From contig CAZECN010000016.1 of NCBI GenBank assembly GCA_964510575.1, positions 1 through 64,000 on the forward strand: a stretch of 64,000 nucleotides of DNA. The letters are read 5' to 3'. Of this stretch, positions 18,978 to 28,087 are shown piece by piece. The notes beneath the pieces were generated by a model. That model was not told where the DNA came from, ran no database searches, and saw only the letters and a list, made by a program, of their open reading frames with translations. Positions within the stretch are counted from its first letter, which is position 1, and every line of letters starts with the position of its first letter. Origin of the DNA: CALKYB01 sp964510575 (lineage in GTDB: Bacteria > Bdellovibrionota_C > UBA2361 > SZUA-149 > CALKYB01). A program made the translations under genes and the position numbers.

Positions 18978-20255
18978 GTGGTTAAGGTTTTAATGTTAGG
19001 TTGGGAATATCCTCCACATATTAGTGGGGGACTCGGCACTGCATGTGAAGGTTTGTCCAAAGCCTTGGCCAACGATGGTGTTAAGATCAATTTCGTTGTC
19101 CCGCATTTGTTTGGGGATGAAGAAGCTTCTCATATGAATCTGCATTCCTGTTCTGGCGACATCCAACCCAGAACAGTCTCCTTAAGCGAAACTGATTCCG
19201 AAGGCAGTCTTAAACTTACGCATGTTCCTTCTCTACTTTCACCTTACCTAAATGAGGAAAGCTATGCTGCCCTTGGAGCAGGAAGAGTGACTGAGGGCTT
19301 AGGGCACGCTCTTGCAAAAGGTGCTCTAGGAGTTGGGCACTATGGAAGAGATATCTTTGAAGAGGTGAACCGCTACACATCGGTGATTGGCGAGATCGTC
19401 GAAGGCAATGAATTCCAAGTAATCCATGCTCATGATTGGATGACCTATCCAGCTGCTGTGGCTGCCAAACATTTTTCGGAGAAGCCTCTTGTTGTTCATG
19501 CTCACAGCTTGGAGTTTGACCGAGCTGGTGAGAATGGAAATCAGCGAATTATGGAAGTTGAGCGCTATGGTTTGCAAAACGCTGATAAGGTTATTGCCGT
19601 TAGCCATTATACCGCTTCAATAGTTAATAAGCGTTATGGAGTTCCTTTAGACAAATTGGAAGTGGTGCACAACGGAATAGGCGAGTCCTTTAGGGTTAGT
19701 AAAAATTCGGTAGCCCACGATAAGAGACAGAAGCTAGTAGTATATTTGGGCAGGGTTACATTTCAAAAAGGACCGGACTGGTTTGTTAGATGTGCAGAAA
19801 AAGTAGCAAGGAAAGATAGTTCTATTAAGTTTGCCTTAGCGGGTTCAGGAGACATGCTTCCTAGCTGCATAGCTATGGCAAAAGAAGCTGGCTTGGAAAA
19901 ACAGATTTCGTTCCCAGGATTTTTAAAAGGGCCTAGGGTTAAAGCCGCTTTGGCGAATGCTAGTATGTATATGATGCCTTCGGTCTCTGAGCCTTTTGGG
20001 ATCTCAGCACTTGAGGCTGCTAGCCTAAACACACCTGCTTTGATCTCTAAGCAATCTGGGGTGGGGGAAGTTTTGCGTAATACCCTTCGAGCTGATTTTT
20101 GGGATACAGACCTGATGGCTGAATATGTTGTTACCGCCATGAAGCACCAGGAACTTAGAGAAGACTTAGCTAGCAACGCTGCAAAAGAGTTAGAGGATAT
20201 TACATGGGATCATTCCTCAGTGAGTACTCGAAAAGTTTATAATCAATTGGTTTAG
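18978..20255 (+). CDS. GT4 glycosyltransferase, glycogen-synthase-like
   Basis: 425 residues from the GTG at 18978 (MVKVLMLGWEYPPHISGG). The frame is open to a TTG at 18903, but the extra 25 residues are unlike the family and the GTG has GGAA about 8 nt upstream. Signatures: GGLGTACEGLSKALA (sugar-nucleotide loop), HAHDWMTYPAA, VVHNGIG, YLGRVTFQKGPDWF, and the C-terminal PSVSEPFGISALEA (E-x7-E). It belongs to the GT4/GT5-like synthases that add glucose to an alpha-glucan from a nucleotide sugar. It is followed after 10 bp by the GH57 gene. With a UDP-glucose pyrophosphorylase in the same run, UDP-glucose is the likely donor. Confidence 0.88.
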   Translation: MVKVLMLGWEYPPHISGGLGTACEGLSKALANDGVKINFVVPHLFGDEEASHMNLHSCSGDIQPRTVSLSETDSEGSLKLTHVPSLLSPYLNEESYAALGAGRVTEGLGHALAKGALGVGHYGRDIFEEVNRYTSVIGEIVEGNEFQVIHAHDWMTYPAAVAAKHFSEKPLVVHAHSLEFDRAGENGNQRIMEVERYGLQNADKVIAVSHYTASIVNKRYGVPLDKLEVVHNGIGESFRVSKNSVAHDKRQKLVVYLGRVTFQKGPDWFVRCAEKVARKDSSIKFALAGSGDMLPSCIAMAKEAGLEKQISFPGFLKGPRVKAALANASMYMMPSVSEPFGISALEAASLNTPALISKQSGVGEVLRNTLRADFWDTDLMAEYVVTAMKHQELREDLASNAAKELEDITWDHSSVSTRKVYNQLV

Positions 20256-20265
20256 GAGAAGAGAC

Positions 20266-21612
20266 ATGCCTTCTGTTTGTTTTTATTTTCAAGTTCATCA
20301 ACCTACTAGATTAAAGTTCCGTTGCTGGGAATGGGCCAACAGAGCCGAAGATTACTTTGATAACGAAGCGAATAGAGCGATTATGAGAAAAGTTGCTGAC
20401 AAGTGTTATTTGCCAGCTAACGAAACTATGTTGCGCTTGATAGAAAAGCACAAAGGTGAATTCAAAATATCGTACGCTATTACTGGTGTCTGTCTAGAGC
20501 AGATGGAACTATATACACCAGAGGTGATTGAAAGTTTCCAGAAGCTTGTAGATACGGGTTGCGTAGAGCTGGTGGGGGAGACTTACTATCATTCACTGGC
20601 TGCTTGTTACGATGAACAGGAATTTAAAGAGCAGGTTCAAGCACATGCACGAATTACTAAACGCCTATTTAACTATGAGCCTAAGGTTTTCAGAAATACC
20701 GAGCTAATCTACGATGACAATATCGGAAGAATGGTGAGTGAGATGGGCTATAAAGGGATTCTTGCTGAAGGCCCTGATGACATCATGGAGTGGAGAAATC
20801 CAAATCTGGTTTATACGGTTCCTAGTCAGGAGATGAGAATTCTAACCAAGAATTATAAGCTCTCTGATGACATTGCCTTTAGGTTTTCTAACCGTGGATG
20901 GGCCGAATATCCTCTTACAGCTGATAAGTTTGCTTACTGGCTTCATGAGCAAACTGGTGAGCAGCAAGTAGTTAATCTTTTTATGGACTACGAAACTTTT
21001 GGTGAGCATCAGTGGGAAGATACTGGAATATTCCAGTTTTTAGAACATTTGCCAGAAAAGATATTTGCAAATTGTTGGTGGAACTTTAAGACTCCATCAG
21101 AAGTGATTGATACTTATCAACCTAAGGCAGAATTGTCTTTTCCAAGGACTACATCCTGGGCTGATATGGAAAGGGACTTAACTGCTTGGAGAGGGAACTC
21201 TATGCAGCAAAGGTCTTTAGAGCGAGCCTTTGGCCTCGGTGAGCAAGTGCGAGAAGCTGGTGACCCTGAGCTACTACATACCTGGAGAAAGCTCCTAACC
21301 TCTGACCATTTTTACTACATGTGTACTAAATGGTTTTCAGATGGCGACGTTCATGCTTATTTTAGCCCTTTTGATAATCCATACGATGCCTTTGTAGCGT
21401 TTGCTAATGTGGTTTCGCATTTTGAGGAACAGGCTCTGCGAGGAGTTGATGCTGAATCTCAGGAATGTGTTGAAATTGTGGAGACCAAGGGTTCTTTAGA
21501 GCTTGAGGTAGAGGGTCTTGCAAAGGACATCAGTGAAGGCAATCCAGAAAATGTGTTTTCTCATTCTGCCTTTAAAAGTTTTTTCGGGCGAAATCAAAGA
21601 AAAGGAAAGTAA
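20266..21612 (+). CDS. GH57 family glycoside hydrolase (alpha-amylase/glucanotransferase)
   Basis: 448 residues. GH57 motifs in order: HQP (11-13), GVCLEQM (74-80), the nucleophile E146 in FRNTELIYDD, and the acid/base D241 in MDYETFGEHQW. The family cleaves or transfers alpha-1,4-glucan and includes branching enzymes; this length (448) is shorter than typical GH57 branching enzymes (about 520 or more) and fits the compact alpha-amylase-like group paired with GT4 synthases. The start has GGAGAAGAG directly upstream, overlapping the end of the GT4 gene, indicating coupled translation. Confidence 0.9.
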   Translation: MPSVCFYFQVHQPTRLKFRCWEWANRAEDYFDNEANRAIMRKVADKCYLPANETMLRLIEKHKGEFKISYAITGVCLEQMELYTPEVIESFQKLVDTGCVELVGETYYHSLAACYDEQEFKEQVQAHARITKRLFNYEPKVFRNTELIYDDNIGRMVSEMGYKGILAEGPDDIMEWRNPNLVYTVPSQEMRILTKNYKLSDDIAFRFSNRGWAEYPLTADKFAYWLHEQTGEQQVVNLFMDYETFGEHQWEDTGIFQFLEHLPEKIFANCWWNFKTPSEVIDTYQPKAELSFPRTTSWADMERDLTAWRGNSMQQRSLERAFGLGEQVREAGDPELLHTWRKLLTSDHFYYMCTKWFSDGDVHAYFSPFDNPYDAFVAFANVVSHFEEQALRGVDAESQECVEIVETKGSLELEVEGLAKDISEGNPENVFSHSAFKSFFGRNQRKGK

Positions 21613-21666
21613 CAGATTCTATCTGCAAATTGAGAATAGTTTTCTCCAAAGGAGTTAAGAATTCAA

Positions 21667-23088
21667 GTGGCCTCTAATAGCCTTGCTAAGTGTCTTGAAA
21701 AGTTAAAATCTGATGGAGCCTCTGAGTTACTTCAGAACTCTTTTTCTCGCCTTTACTCTAGCCTTTCTGAATCCTCCCCGGGCTTAATCTTAGAGAAAGA
21801 CATCAAGCCAGTTAGTGAGTTGGCGGATATTGAAAGTCTGAAAGACTGCTCGAGTATTGGACGCCAGGCTCTTGAAAAGACTGTAGTTCTCAAACTTAAT
21901 GGCGGACTTGGAACTAGCATGGGCCTTGATCGAGCGAAAAGTCTTTTGCCAGTAAAAGACGGGCTTAGTTTTTTAGAAGTCATAGCTAAGCAAATTCTCT
22001 CGCTACGTGCTGAATCCGGTTGTGAAGTTCCTCTAGTGTTGATGAATAGCTTTCGGACTGAGCAAGATAGCTTGGATATGATAGCCCAAGTTGAGGGTTT
22101 TAATTCTGAAAAGAGTAATGTCCGTTTGTCTTTTTTGCAGAACAGAATTCCTAAAATTAGTGCCGATAACCTTGGCCCTGTAAGTTTTCCAGAAAACTCT
22201 GAGTTGGAATGGTGCCCACCTGGGCATGGAGACCTTTATACAGCCCTTTTGCAAACCGGCTTGCTTGACGATCTAAGAACTAAGGGTTTTCGATATTTGT
22301 TTGTTTCAAACGCCGACAATCTAGGGGCTAGTCTTGATCTTAACTTACTTGGCTATTTCGTTGAGAGCAGCGCTGGTTTTATGATGGAAGTTGCCGATCG
22401 TACTGAATCCGATAAGAAGGGGGGGCACCTTGCTTATGCCGCTGATTCCGGCAAACTTATTTTAAGAGAGGTTGCTCAATGCGCCAAAGAAGATATTTCA
22501 AATTTTCAGGAAATTAAGAGGCATAGGTATTTTAACACTAATTCTTTATGGATTGACTTAGAAGCTTTTGCCAAGAAGGCAGAAGAACATAAGGGAGTTT
22601 TCCCTCTGCCAGTAATAAGAAATAGTAAGAATGTTGATCCAGCTGATAAGAGTTCTGAGAAAGTTATTCAACTTGAAACAGCTATGGGCTCGGCTATTGA
22701 GGTTTTTGATAAAGCCATTGCCGTCAGAGTGCCTAGGAGCAGGTTTCTTCCCGTTAAGAAGACTAATGACTTGTTGGTAATTCAGTCAGATATTTTTCAG
22801 TTAGATGCTTCAAGTAATATGGTGCGGAGTTCATCTTGTCAGCGGTTGCCTATGGTAGTCTTGGATGAGGAGTATTTTAAGACGGTTGAGAAATTTCAGC
22901 TCAGATTTCCTAAAGGGGTGCCGTCTATGATCAACTGCCAGACCCTAGAGGTTCAGGGAGATATTACTTTCGGAGAAGGTGTGATCTGTCATGGTCATGT
23001 GGCTCTGACTAACAATCAAGGCAAGCCTGGCCTTATCCCTGACGGCTCAACGTTAGATTCTGACTTCAAAGCTTACAGTAGGATTTGA
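21667..23088 (+). CDS. UTP-glucose-1-phosphate uridylyltransferase (UDPGP family)
   Basis: 473 residues, the length of eukaryote-type UDP-glucose pyrophosphorylases rather than the 290-residue GalU type. The nucleotide-binding loop is LNGGLGTSMGLDRAKSLLPV (78-97); PPGHGDLYTALL and VSNADNLGA are further UDPGP motifs, and the C-terminus has left-handed beta-helix character. It makes UDP-glucose from glucose-1-P and UTP. The GTG start has GGAG about 11 nt upstream. It is third in the GT4-GH57-UDPGP run, 54 bp after GH57. UDP-GlcNAc pyrophosphorylases are related, but the SNADNLGA form favours UDP-glucose. Confidence 0.9.
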   Translation: MASNSLAKCLEKLKSDGASELLQNSFSRLYSSLSESSPGLILEKDIKPVSELADIESLKDCSSIGRQALEKTVVLKLNGGLGTSMGLDRAKSLLPVKDGLSFLEVIAKQILSLRAESGCEVPLVLMNSFRTEQDSLDMIAQVEGFNSEKSNVRLSFLQNRIPKISADNLGPVSFPENSELEWCPPGHGDLYTALLQTGLLDDLRTKGFRYLFVSNADNLGASLDLNLLGYFVESSAGFMMEVADRTESDKKGGHLAYAADSGKLILREVAQCAKEDISNFQEIKRHRYFNTNSLWIDLEAFAKKAEEHKGVFPLPVIRNSKNVDPADKSSEKVIQLETAMGSAIEVFDKAIAVRVPRSRFLPVKKTNDLLVIQSDIFQLDASSNMVRSSSCQRLPMVVLDEEYFKTVEKFQLRFPKGVPSMINCQTLEVQGDITFGEGVICHGHVALTNNQGKPGLIPDGSTLDSDFKAYSRI

Positions 23089-23217
23089 AACAGATATATA
23101 AGTATCTGGAAATATTGAATTTGGCCCGACTAGATTGGAATGAAAATACTCAAGAATTCTCTAAATTAAGCCGATACTTACTTTGGCTAAATTTGTCTAA
23201 CAAATCCGCAGAAGAGA

Positions 23218-23685
23218 ATGGGTGTTCTAAGAGAAAAAGATTCCGAAAACAACGAGCAGGGCTCGGCGATGGTTGAATTCGCCATTGTTGCTCCTGTCCT
23301 TATTATTTTCATATTTCTAGGCATCGATATGCTCTACCTTTGCTATCGGGCTGTGGCTTTGCAGTATACCGTCAACACTGTTTTCAGAGAGACTGTTATT
23401 GGCGCGCCTGAAACTGTTGTGGCTCCATACAACCACGGTGGTGAGATGGTAGGAAGAATTCAAGACCTTTCATCTGCATTCGGAATAACTCTCGAACCTG
23501 ATGAGATTAGTATCTGTACGGAATCTAGTCTAGTTGATGGAGATTGCGTCAATCCAACACCTTTCACGGGAGAAGGCGGTGAGCTGATAGTTATAAATAT
23601 CAACCACACTACCGACGTTCTGTTCCTTGATACCTATAATCTTCGAGCCACTGCTATTGGCCGAAATGAGCCCTTTTCCCCTTAG
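23218..23685 (+). CDS. TadE-like pseudopilin-type protein
   Basis: 155 residues. After a short charged N-terminus comes QGSAMVEFAIVAPVLIIFIFLG, the TadE/TadG anchor with the glutamate at the +5-like position of the type IV pilin consensus (E24). The rest is a periplasmic beta-rich domain with two cysteines. TadE proteins are minor pseudopilins of Flp/Tad pili or surface-exposed single proteins. No other tad gene is in the window, so it is an orphan here. The ATG follows AGAAGAG. Confidence 0.75.
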   Translation: MGVLREKDSENNEQGSAMVEFAIVAPVLIIFIFLGIDMLYLCYRAVALQYTVNTVFRETVIGAPETVVAPYNHGGEMVGRIQDLSSAFGITLEPDEISICTESSLVDGDCVNPTPFTGEGGELIVININHTTDVLFLDTYNLRATAIGRNEPFSP

Positions 23686-23770
23686 AAGTCTTTGACAGAG
23701 TATTAGCTTACAGGCTAGTCTGTCTTTACGGTAAAATTCCCCAATCTACTTATTAAATAAAGAGGTTATC

Positions 23771-24337
23771 TTGGCACGCAGAATCCTTCATAGAATTACT
23801 CTATTGTTTTTTATTTTCGCTCTGGTGGGTCCCTCTTTCTCGCTGGCTGAGCAGAGATCTTCTTTTTACTCTTTTAAAGAGAGGTTGGTTAATGGAGAAG
23901 ATATCTCATTCGCAGGTTTTGAAGGTAAGGTTGTTCTCGTAGCTAATGTTGCTGTGAAATGCGGGACCAGTTCTCAGTTCAATGATTTACAGAAGCTATA
24001 CTCTAGTAAACCCGAGGACTTGATTATCCTCGGCGTGGCAAGTAATGATTTTACTGGGATGGAACCGGAAAATCATAAGTTTGGTGAGGTTTGTCAGCAG
24101 TCTTATGGTGTAGAATTTCCGGTCGTAGAGCTTTCCCGTATTAAGGGCCAAGGAAAGTCAGAACTTTACGAGTTTTTAACTGAAACAGGTCCAAAAGAAA
24201 CTCGTGGAGAGGTTTCGTTCAACTTTGAAAAGTTTTTGATAGGCCGTAAGGGCGAAGTCAGAATGCGCTTTGGTAGTTTTACAGGAGTGTTAAGCGGGAC
24301 GGTGAGCAAGGAGCTAAGGAGTCTGCTGGATGAATAG
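23771..24337 (+). CDS. Exported glutathione-peroxidase-family protein
   Basis: 188 residues from a TTG preceded by AGAGG. A Sec signal peptide covers 1 to about 26 (HRITLLFFIFALVGPSFSLA). The thioredoxin-fold GPx core contains NVAVKCGTSSQF (peroxidatic Cys in place of selenocysteine), GVASNDFTGMEP where the family usually has the F-P-C-NQF loop, and SFNFEKFLIGRKGEV. The Gln of the catalytic triad is shifted because the family FPCNQFG motif reads ASNDFTGME here. It is periplasmic and probably reduces peroxides with thioredoxin. The next gene starts 8 bp before its stop. Confidence 0.8.
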   Translation: MARRILHRITLLFFIFALVGPSFSLAEQRSSFYSFKERLVNGEDISFAGFEGKVVLVANVAVKCGTSSQFNDLQKLYSSKPEDLIILGVASNDFTGMEPENHKFGEVCQQSYGVEFPVVELSRIKGQGKSELYEFLTETGPKETRGEVSFNFEKFLIGRKGEVRMRFGSFTGVLSGTVSKELRSLLDE

Positions 24338-25115
24338 ACTAGCATTTGGATTGGGAGCATTAATATTACTTTCAGCAACAGGCTGTTCACTGCTTAAAGC
24401 CAGTGCTGCTAAAGAGCATGTCTTTGTTCCTGCTCCTGAATTACTTACTGAAAATCGAAAGCGAGCCCCTTTTCACCGTTATTGGGTTTACGATGGTGAG
24501 AAATATTTCAATACGCGAAAGAACATTGGACAAGTTGAAGTGGTTGAGGTGGACATTTCCAATGTAGAGCGTATTTACCGAACATCTAGCGGTTCAAACG
24601 AGACCAAGGAGCGTAGGATAGATGAGGCTAAGAACTTAGCACGCTACCTAGAAGGTAAAATTAACCTTCTGCTCCAAGATAGAGAACGCTCCCATTTAAT
24701 CAGTAAAGCTGAAATGGAATCTCAGGCTAACTCCGAAGGGCCTCTTCAGCTAAAACTCTCGTTGACCAGTGTGATTCCAACTAACCCCGGGGTTAACTTT
24801 GCTGGTTCAGTAGCTGGATTTTTTGTTCCTGGTGGAGGGCTGATTAAATATTTTGGAGAAGGTAGTGTTGCCATGGAGGGGTTTGTTGAAGGGCCTTATG
24901 GGCTCGACTCTGGCTCGAAAGACATTAGAACCCTGGAACAGTATGCGGACCGGGAAGGGCAAAAGACCTCTGCCTTTAGTGTAAAGGATTATCAACGCTA
25001 CGCTCACATTCGCCAGGTGCTAGATGAGTGGGCTATGCAGATTGTGGAGCTGCTTAATACTGACGCCGGGCATATGGTTGACGACTCGCTTCCGGTTACT
25101 CTTAATCCATTTTAA
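24330..25115 (+). CDS. Lipoprotein, DUF3313-like
   Basis: 261 residues. The lipoprotein signal is LGALILLSATGCS with Cys near 19. The body has a conserved-looking region SVIPTNPGVNFAGSVAGFFVPGGGLI followed by GEGSVAMEGFVEG, which resembles DUF3313 lipoproteins (outer-membrane, unknown role). It overlaps the peroxidase gene by 8 bp, so the two are co-translated. A hairpin directly after the stop (25117-25132) probably ends the transcript. Confidence 0.65.
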   Translation: MNRLAFGLGALILLSATGCSLLKASAAKEHVFVPAPELLTENRKRAPFHRYWVYDGEKYFNTRKNIGQVEVVEVDISNVERIYRTSSGSNETKERRIDEAKNLARYLEGKINLLLQDRERSHLISKAEMESQANSEGPLQLKLSLTSVIPTNPGVNFAGSVAGFFVPGGGLIKYFGEGSVAMEGFVEGPYGLDSGSKDIRTLEQYADREGQKTSAFSVKDYQRYAHIRQVLDEWAMQIVELLNTDAGHMVDDSLPVTLNPF

Positions 25116-25116
25116 T

Positions 25117-25132
25117 TGGCGCCTTAGCGCCA
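25117..25132 (+). terminator. Short GC-rich hairpin after the DUF3313-like gene
   Basis: TGGCGC pairs with GCGCCA around a CTTA loop, starting one base after the TAA. Only TCTTATGTT follows, so the U-tract is weak. Confidence 0.45.
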
Positions 25133-25297
25133 TCTTATGTTCACGGAATGTCTCCTAAAATTCCGGTAAACGCACCAATTTCGTCTTACTTAAAGCTCTA
25201 GCTGCATTTATTGCGGTCTTCAGCGCGATAATTTTCTATTATTCACTAATCCATGCATACTGCAGGAGTTGTTAACAACATTTATGAGGAAATTGAT

Positions 25298-26296
25298 ATG
25301 AATAAAACATTTGCTTCTGCAACTATTACTGGGGGCGTTCTGGTTGCTCTTGTATCTAATGCATTTGCTGAAGATTACAAGAGAGCTTCTTTAGATGCTC
25401 CTACTGGAGTTCCATCTATTCAAGGTCAGGATCTCCTTCCACCAAACGCTCAACCAGGTGAGTGCTATGCGAGAGTATACGTTCCACCTACATTTGAAAC
25501 GTTTGAAACAAAGGTTCTAAAAACTGATGCTTCTCAGACTTTGGCTATTCAACCAGCTGAGTTCGAGAACGTTACTGAGGAAGTTGTTGTTCAAGAAGCT
25601 TCTCACCGTCTAGAAGTTGTTCCTGCTGAGTACGAGTGGGTAGAGGAGAGACTCGAAGTTGAGCCTGCTTACACTAAGCTTAAAAAAGTTCCAGCTAGAT
25701 TTGAAACTCAGTCTGAGAAGATTGTAGACAAGCCTGCTAGAACGGTTTGGAAAAAAGGTAGAGGACCACACGAAAAAGTAAACAACGCTACTGGCGAAAT
25801 CATGTGTCTAGTTGAAGTTCCAGCTACATACAAGACTGTTACTAAGAAAGTAATGGTTGAAGGCCCTAGAGTTGATAAAGTTGAGATTCCTGCAAAGTAC
25901 AAAACTGTAAAAAGAAAGGTACTAAAGAATCCAGCTACTACTCGACGTGTTGAGATTCCAGCTAAAACCAAAACTGTAACTAGAAGAGCTCTTAAAAAGC
26001 CAGCTACTGAAGTTGCACAAAACCTACCTGCTGAGTACCAAACAGTAACTCAGACTCGTCAGGTTAGTGGTGGAAGCATGGAGTGGCAAGCTGTTCTTTG
26101 CGAAACTAACTCTACTAGATCGCAAGTTAAAAGAATTCAGCAAGCTCTTGCTGATGAAGGATACAACCCTGGTGGAATTGACGGAGCTTTCGGTCGTCAA
26201 ACTGGCGAAGCTATTAAAGCTTTCCAAAGAGACCAAGGTCTTGCTACTGGTGGAATCACCTTAGAAACTCTTAGAAAACTAGGAGTTGGGGCTTAG
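25298..26296 (+). CDS. Secreted repeat protein with C-terminal peptidoglycan-binding domain
   Basis: 332 residues from the ATG at 25298 with TGAGGAAA upstream; an ATG at 25253 is in frame but lacks a site and would spoil the signal peptide (1-24, ending NAFA). Residues about 62-255 are eight copies of a 22-24-residue unit, best seen as VEIPAKYKTVKRKVLKNPA; the fourth copy holds a 20-residue insertion with a cysteine. Residues 274-330 are a PG_binding_1 domain (QVKRIQQALADEGYNPGG). Codon use is strongly skewed to GCT, GTT, CCA and AAG/AAA, unlike the neighbours, which suggests high expression. It probably lies on the cell wall or outer membrane. It is monocistronic, with a strong terminator. 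Confidence 0.8.
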   Translation: MNKTFASATITGGVLVALVSNAFAEDYKRASLDAPTGVPSIQGQDLLPPNAQPGECYARVYVPPTFETFETKVLKTDASQTLAIQPAEFENVTEEVVVQEASHRLEVVPAEYEWVEERLEVEPAYTKLKKVPARFETQSEKIVDKPARTVWKKGRGPHEKVNNATGEIMCLVEVPATYKTVTKKVMVEGPRVDKVEIPAKYKTVKRKVLKNPATTRRVEIPAKTKTVTRRALKKPATEVAQNLPAEYQTVTQTRQVSGGSMEWQAVLCETNSTRSQVKRIQQALADEGYNPGGIDGAFGRQTGEAIKAFQRDQGLATGGITLETLRKLGVGA

Positions 26297-26326
26297 TTCT
26301 TAATTTAAGAATTAGTTCTAAAAAAA

Positions 26327-26351
26327 GCCGGCCATTATGGCCGGCTTTTTT
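26327..26351 (+). terminator. Strong intrinsic terminator
   Basis: A perfect 8-bp stem GCCGGCCA/TGGCCGGC with loop TTA, followed by six T and preceded by an A-tract, so it could stop transcription in both directions. It lies 30 bp after the repeat-protein stop. Confidence 0.92.
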
Positions 26352-26479
26352 ATTGTACGCTTCCGGAAAATCATCGAGAAAGGTCTTCTCTTGATTGCTT
26401 GAAAAGCCTACTTCAGGTACCTACAGATTCTAAAATTTATTGCCTGCTAAGCTAAGATGGTTTGTGTTAGTGGTAAACC

Positions 26480-28087
26480 ATGCGACTTTTATACTTTACA
26501 GGCTTTGGTCTTTTACTTGCTGCTGCAGGGTTTCTATTTAAAATCGGGTTTATTGGTATATGGCTGCTGCTGATAGCGCTGGCGGTAGTAGCTCTTGGCA
26601 TTTATGACCTTTGCCAAGGAAAGCATTCAATTTGTCGCAACTTTCCCGTTGTTGGCCATGGCCGTTATCTGGCAGAGCTTCTCAGACCTCCAATACGGCA
26701 GTATTATATGGAAAGTGACCTGGACGGAGCCCCGTTAAACAGACGCTCAAGGTCTGTTGTCTATCAAAGAGCTAAGGGCCAGAAGGACACCATTCCTTTT
26801 GGAACTCAAAGCGATGTATATCAGCCCGGCTATGAGTGGCTAGGTCATTCCCTAACAGCGATAAACTCCGGAGACGAGGCCGAAGAGCTTCGTGTTACTA
26901 TCGGGGGCTCTCAGTGCAAGCAGCCTTATTCTTCTAGTATCCTTAACATCTCGGCAATGAGCTTCGGTTCTCTTAGTAACAGGGCGATTGAAGCCTTAAA
27001 CGGCGGTGCCAAAATAGGTGACTTTGCGCATAACACAGGAGAGGGAGGGGTTAGTCCCTATCATCTTGAAGCTGGAGGAGATCTAATCTGGCAAATCGGA
27101 ACAGGATACTTTGGCTGCAGAGAGAAAGACGGTTCCTTTTCCAAATCTGCTTTTATAGATACTGCCGCGCCAGAATCTGTAAAGATGATAGAACTAAAGC
27201 TCTCTCAAGGGGCAAAGCCAGGCCACGGTGGTATTTTGCCTGGTAAAAAGAATACACCTGAAATCGCCGAGATTCGAGGGGTGGAACCAGGAACTACGGT
27301 GCACTCTCCAGCCGCTCATACAGCTTTTGATTCGCCAACTGGTTTACTTGAGTTCATTGCAGAGCTTCGTGAGGCCTGTGGGGGAAAACCAACTGGTTTT
27401 AAACTTTGTCTGGGTCGACCTGAGGAGTTTGTTTCCATTTGCAAGGCAATAGTTGAGACTAGAATCTACCCTGATTTTATTGCGGTAGATGGAGGTGAGG
27501 GTGGAACTGGAGCAGCTCCACCAGAGTATAGTAACTCTATCGGCACACCTCTTAGAGATGGCCTTGCGTTCGCACTAGACTGTTTGAATGGTTTTGATCT
27601 AAAAAAAGATATTGTAGTGATGGCCAGTGGAAAAATCATTACTGGTTTCGATGTTATTCGTAATATTGCCCTCGGGGCTGACGTTTGTCAGAGTGCTAGA
27701 GCGATGATGTTAGCGCTGGGTTGTATTCAAGCCCTGGAGTGTCATAAAAACAACTGTCCTACCGGAGTTGCTACGCAGGATCCTAACTTGGTGGCAGGGC
27801 TGGTTGTTGCTGATAAGGAAAAGAGGGTGGCTCAGTATCATAAAGAAACGGTTGAAGCCGCGAGAGAGATAATTGCCTCGATGGGCTTCTCAGCTGTTAG
27901 TGAACTCAAACGAGAACATATCTTTAGGAGAGTTGATTACACTAGAGTTAGTTCTTATGAGGAGATTTACCCTTCGATGGCAGCGGGGGACATAGTCGAT
28001 GGTTCTGTGCCAGCGCACCTTGAAAAATACTTTGCCTCGGCCTCTGCTAACAGCTTCCTTGTCAACGCAAGTAGGACGCCAGGCTAG
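26480..28087 (+). CDS. FMN-binding glutamate-synthase-like protein (GltB domain 2 family)
   Basis: 535 residues. Two N-terminal hydrophobic segments (1-45) anchor a soluble (beta/alpha)8 FMN domain homologous to the synthase domain of glutamate synthase: MSFGSLSNRAIEALNGGA, HNTGEGGVSPYH, KPGHGGILPG and AVDGGEGGTGAAP. The 3Fe-4S pattern C-x5-C-x4-C is complete (C415, C421, C426 in GCIQALECHKNNC). The amidotransferase domain is absent, as in YerD-type proteins, so true glutamate synthesis from glutamine is unlikely without a partner. Its physiological role is not known. Its end overlaps the convergent DUF4126 gene by 4 bp. Confidence 0.9.
   Translation: MRLLYFTGFGLLLAAAGFLFKIGFIGIWLLLIALAVVALGIYDLCQGKHSICRNFPVVGHGRYLAELLRPPIRQYYMESDLDGAPLNRRSRSVVYQRAKGQKDTIPFGTQSDVYQPGYEWLGHSLTAINSGDEAEELRVTIGGSQCKQPYSSSILNISAMSFGSLSNRAIEALNGGAKIGDFAHNTGEGGVSPYHLEAGGDLIWQIGTGYFGCREKDGSFSKSAFIDTAAPESVKMIELKLSQGAKPGHGGILPGKKNTPEIAEIRGVEPGTTVHSPAAHTAFDSPTGLLEFIAELREACGGKPTGFKLCLGRPEEFVSICKAIVETRIYPDFIAVDGGEGGTGAAPPEYSNSIGTPLRDGLAFALDCLNGFDLKKDIVVMASGKIITGFDVIRNIALGADVCQSARAMMLALGCIQALECHKNNCPTGVATQDPNLVAGLVVADKEKRVAQYHKETVEAAREIIASMGFSAVSELKREHIFRRVDYTRVSSYEEIYPSMAAGDIVDGSVPAHLEKYFASASANSFLVNASRTPG

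Noticed and set aside
25253..25297. Upstream ATG of the repeat protein
   Set aside because: It would put 15 residues before a clear signal peptide; the ATG at 25298 has the ribosome binding site.
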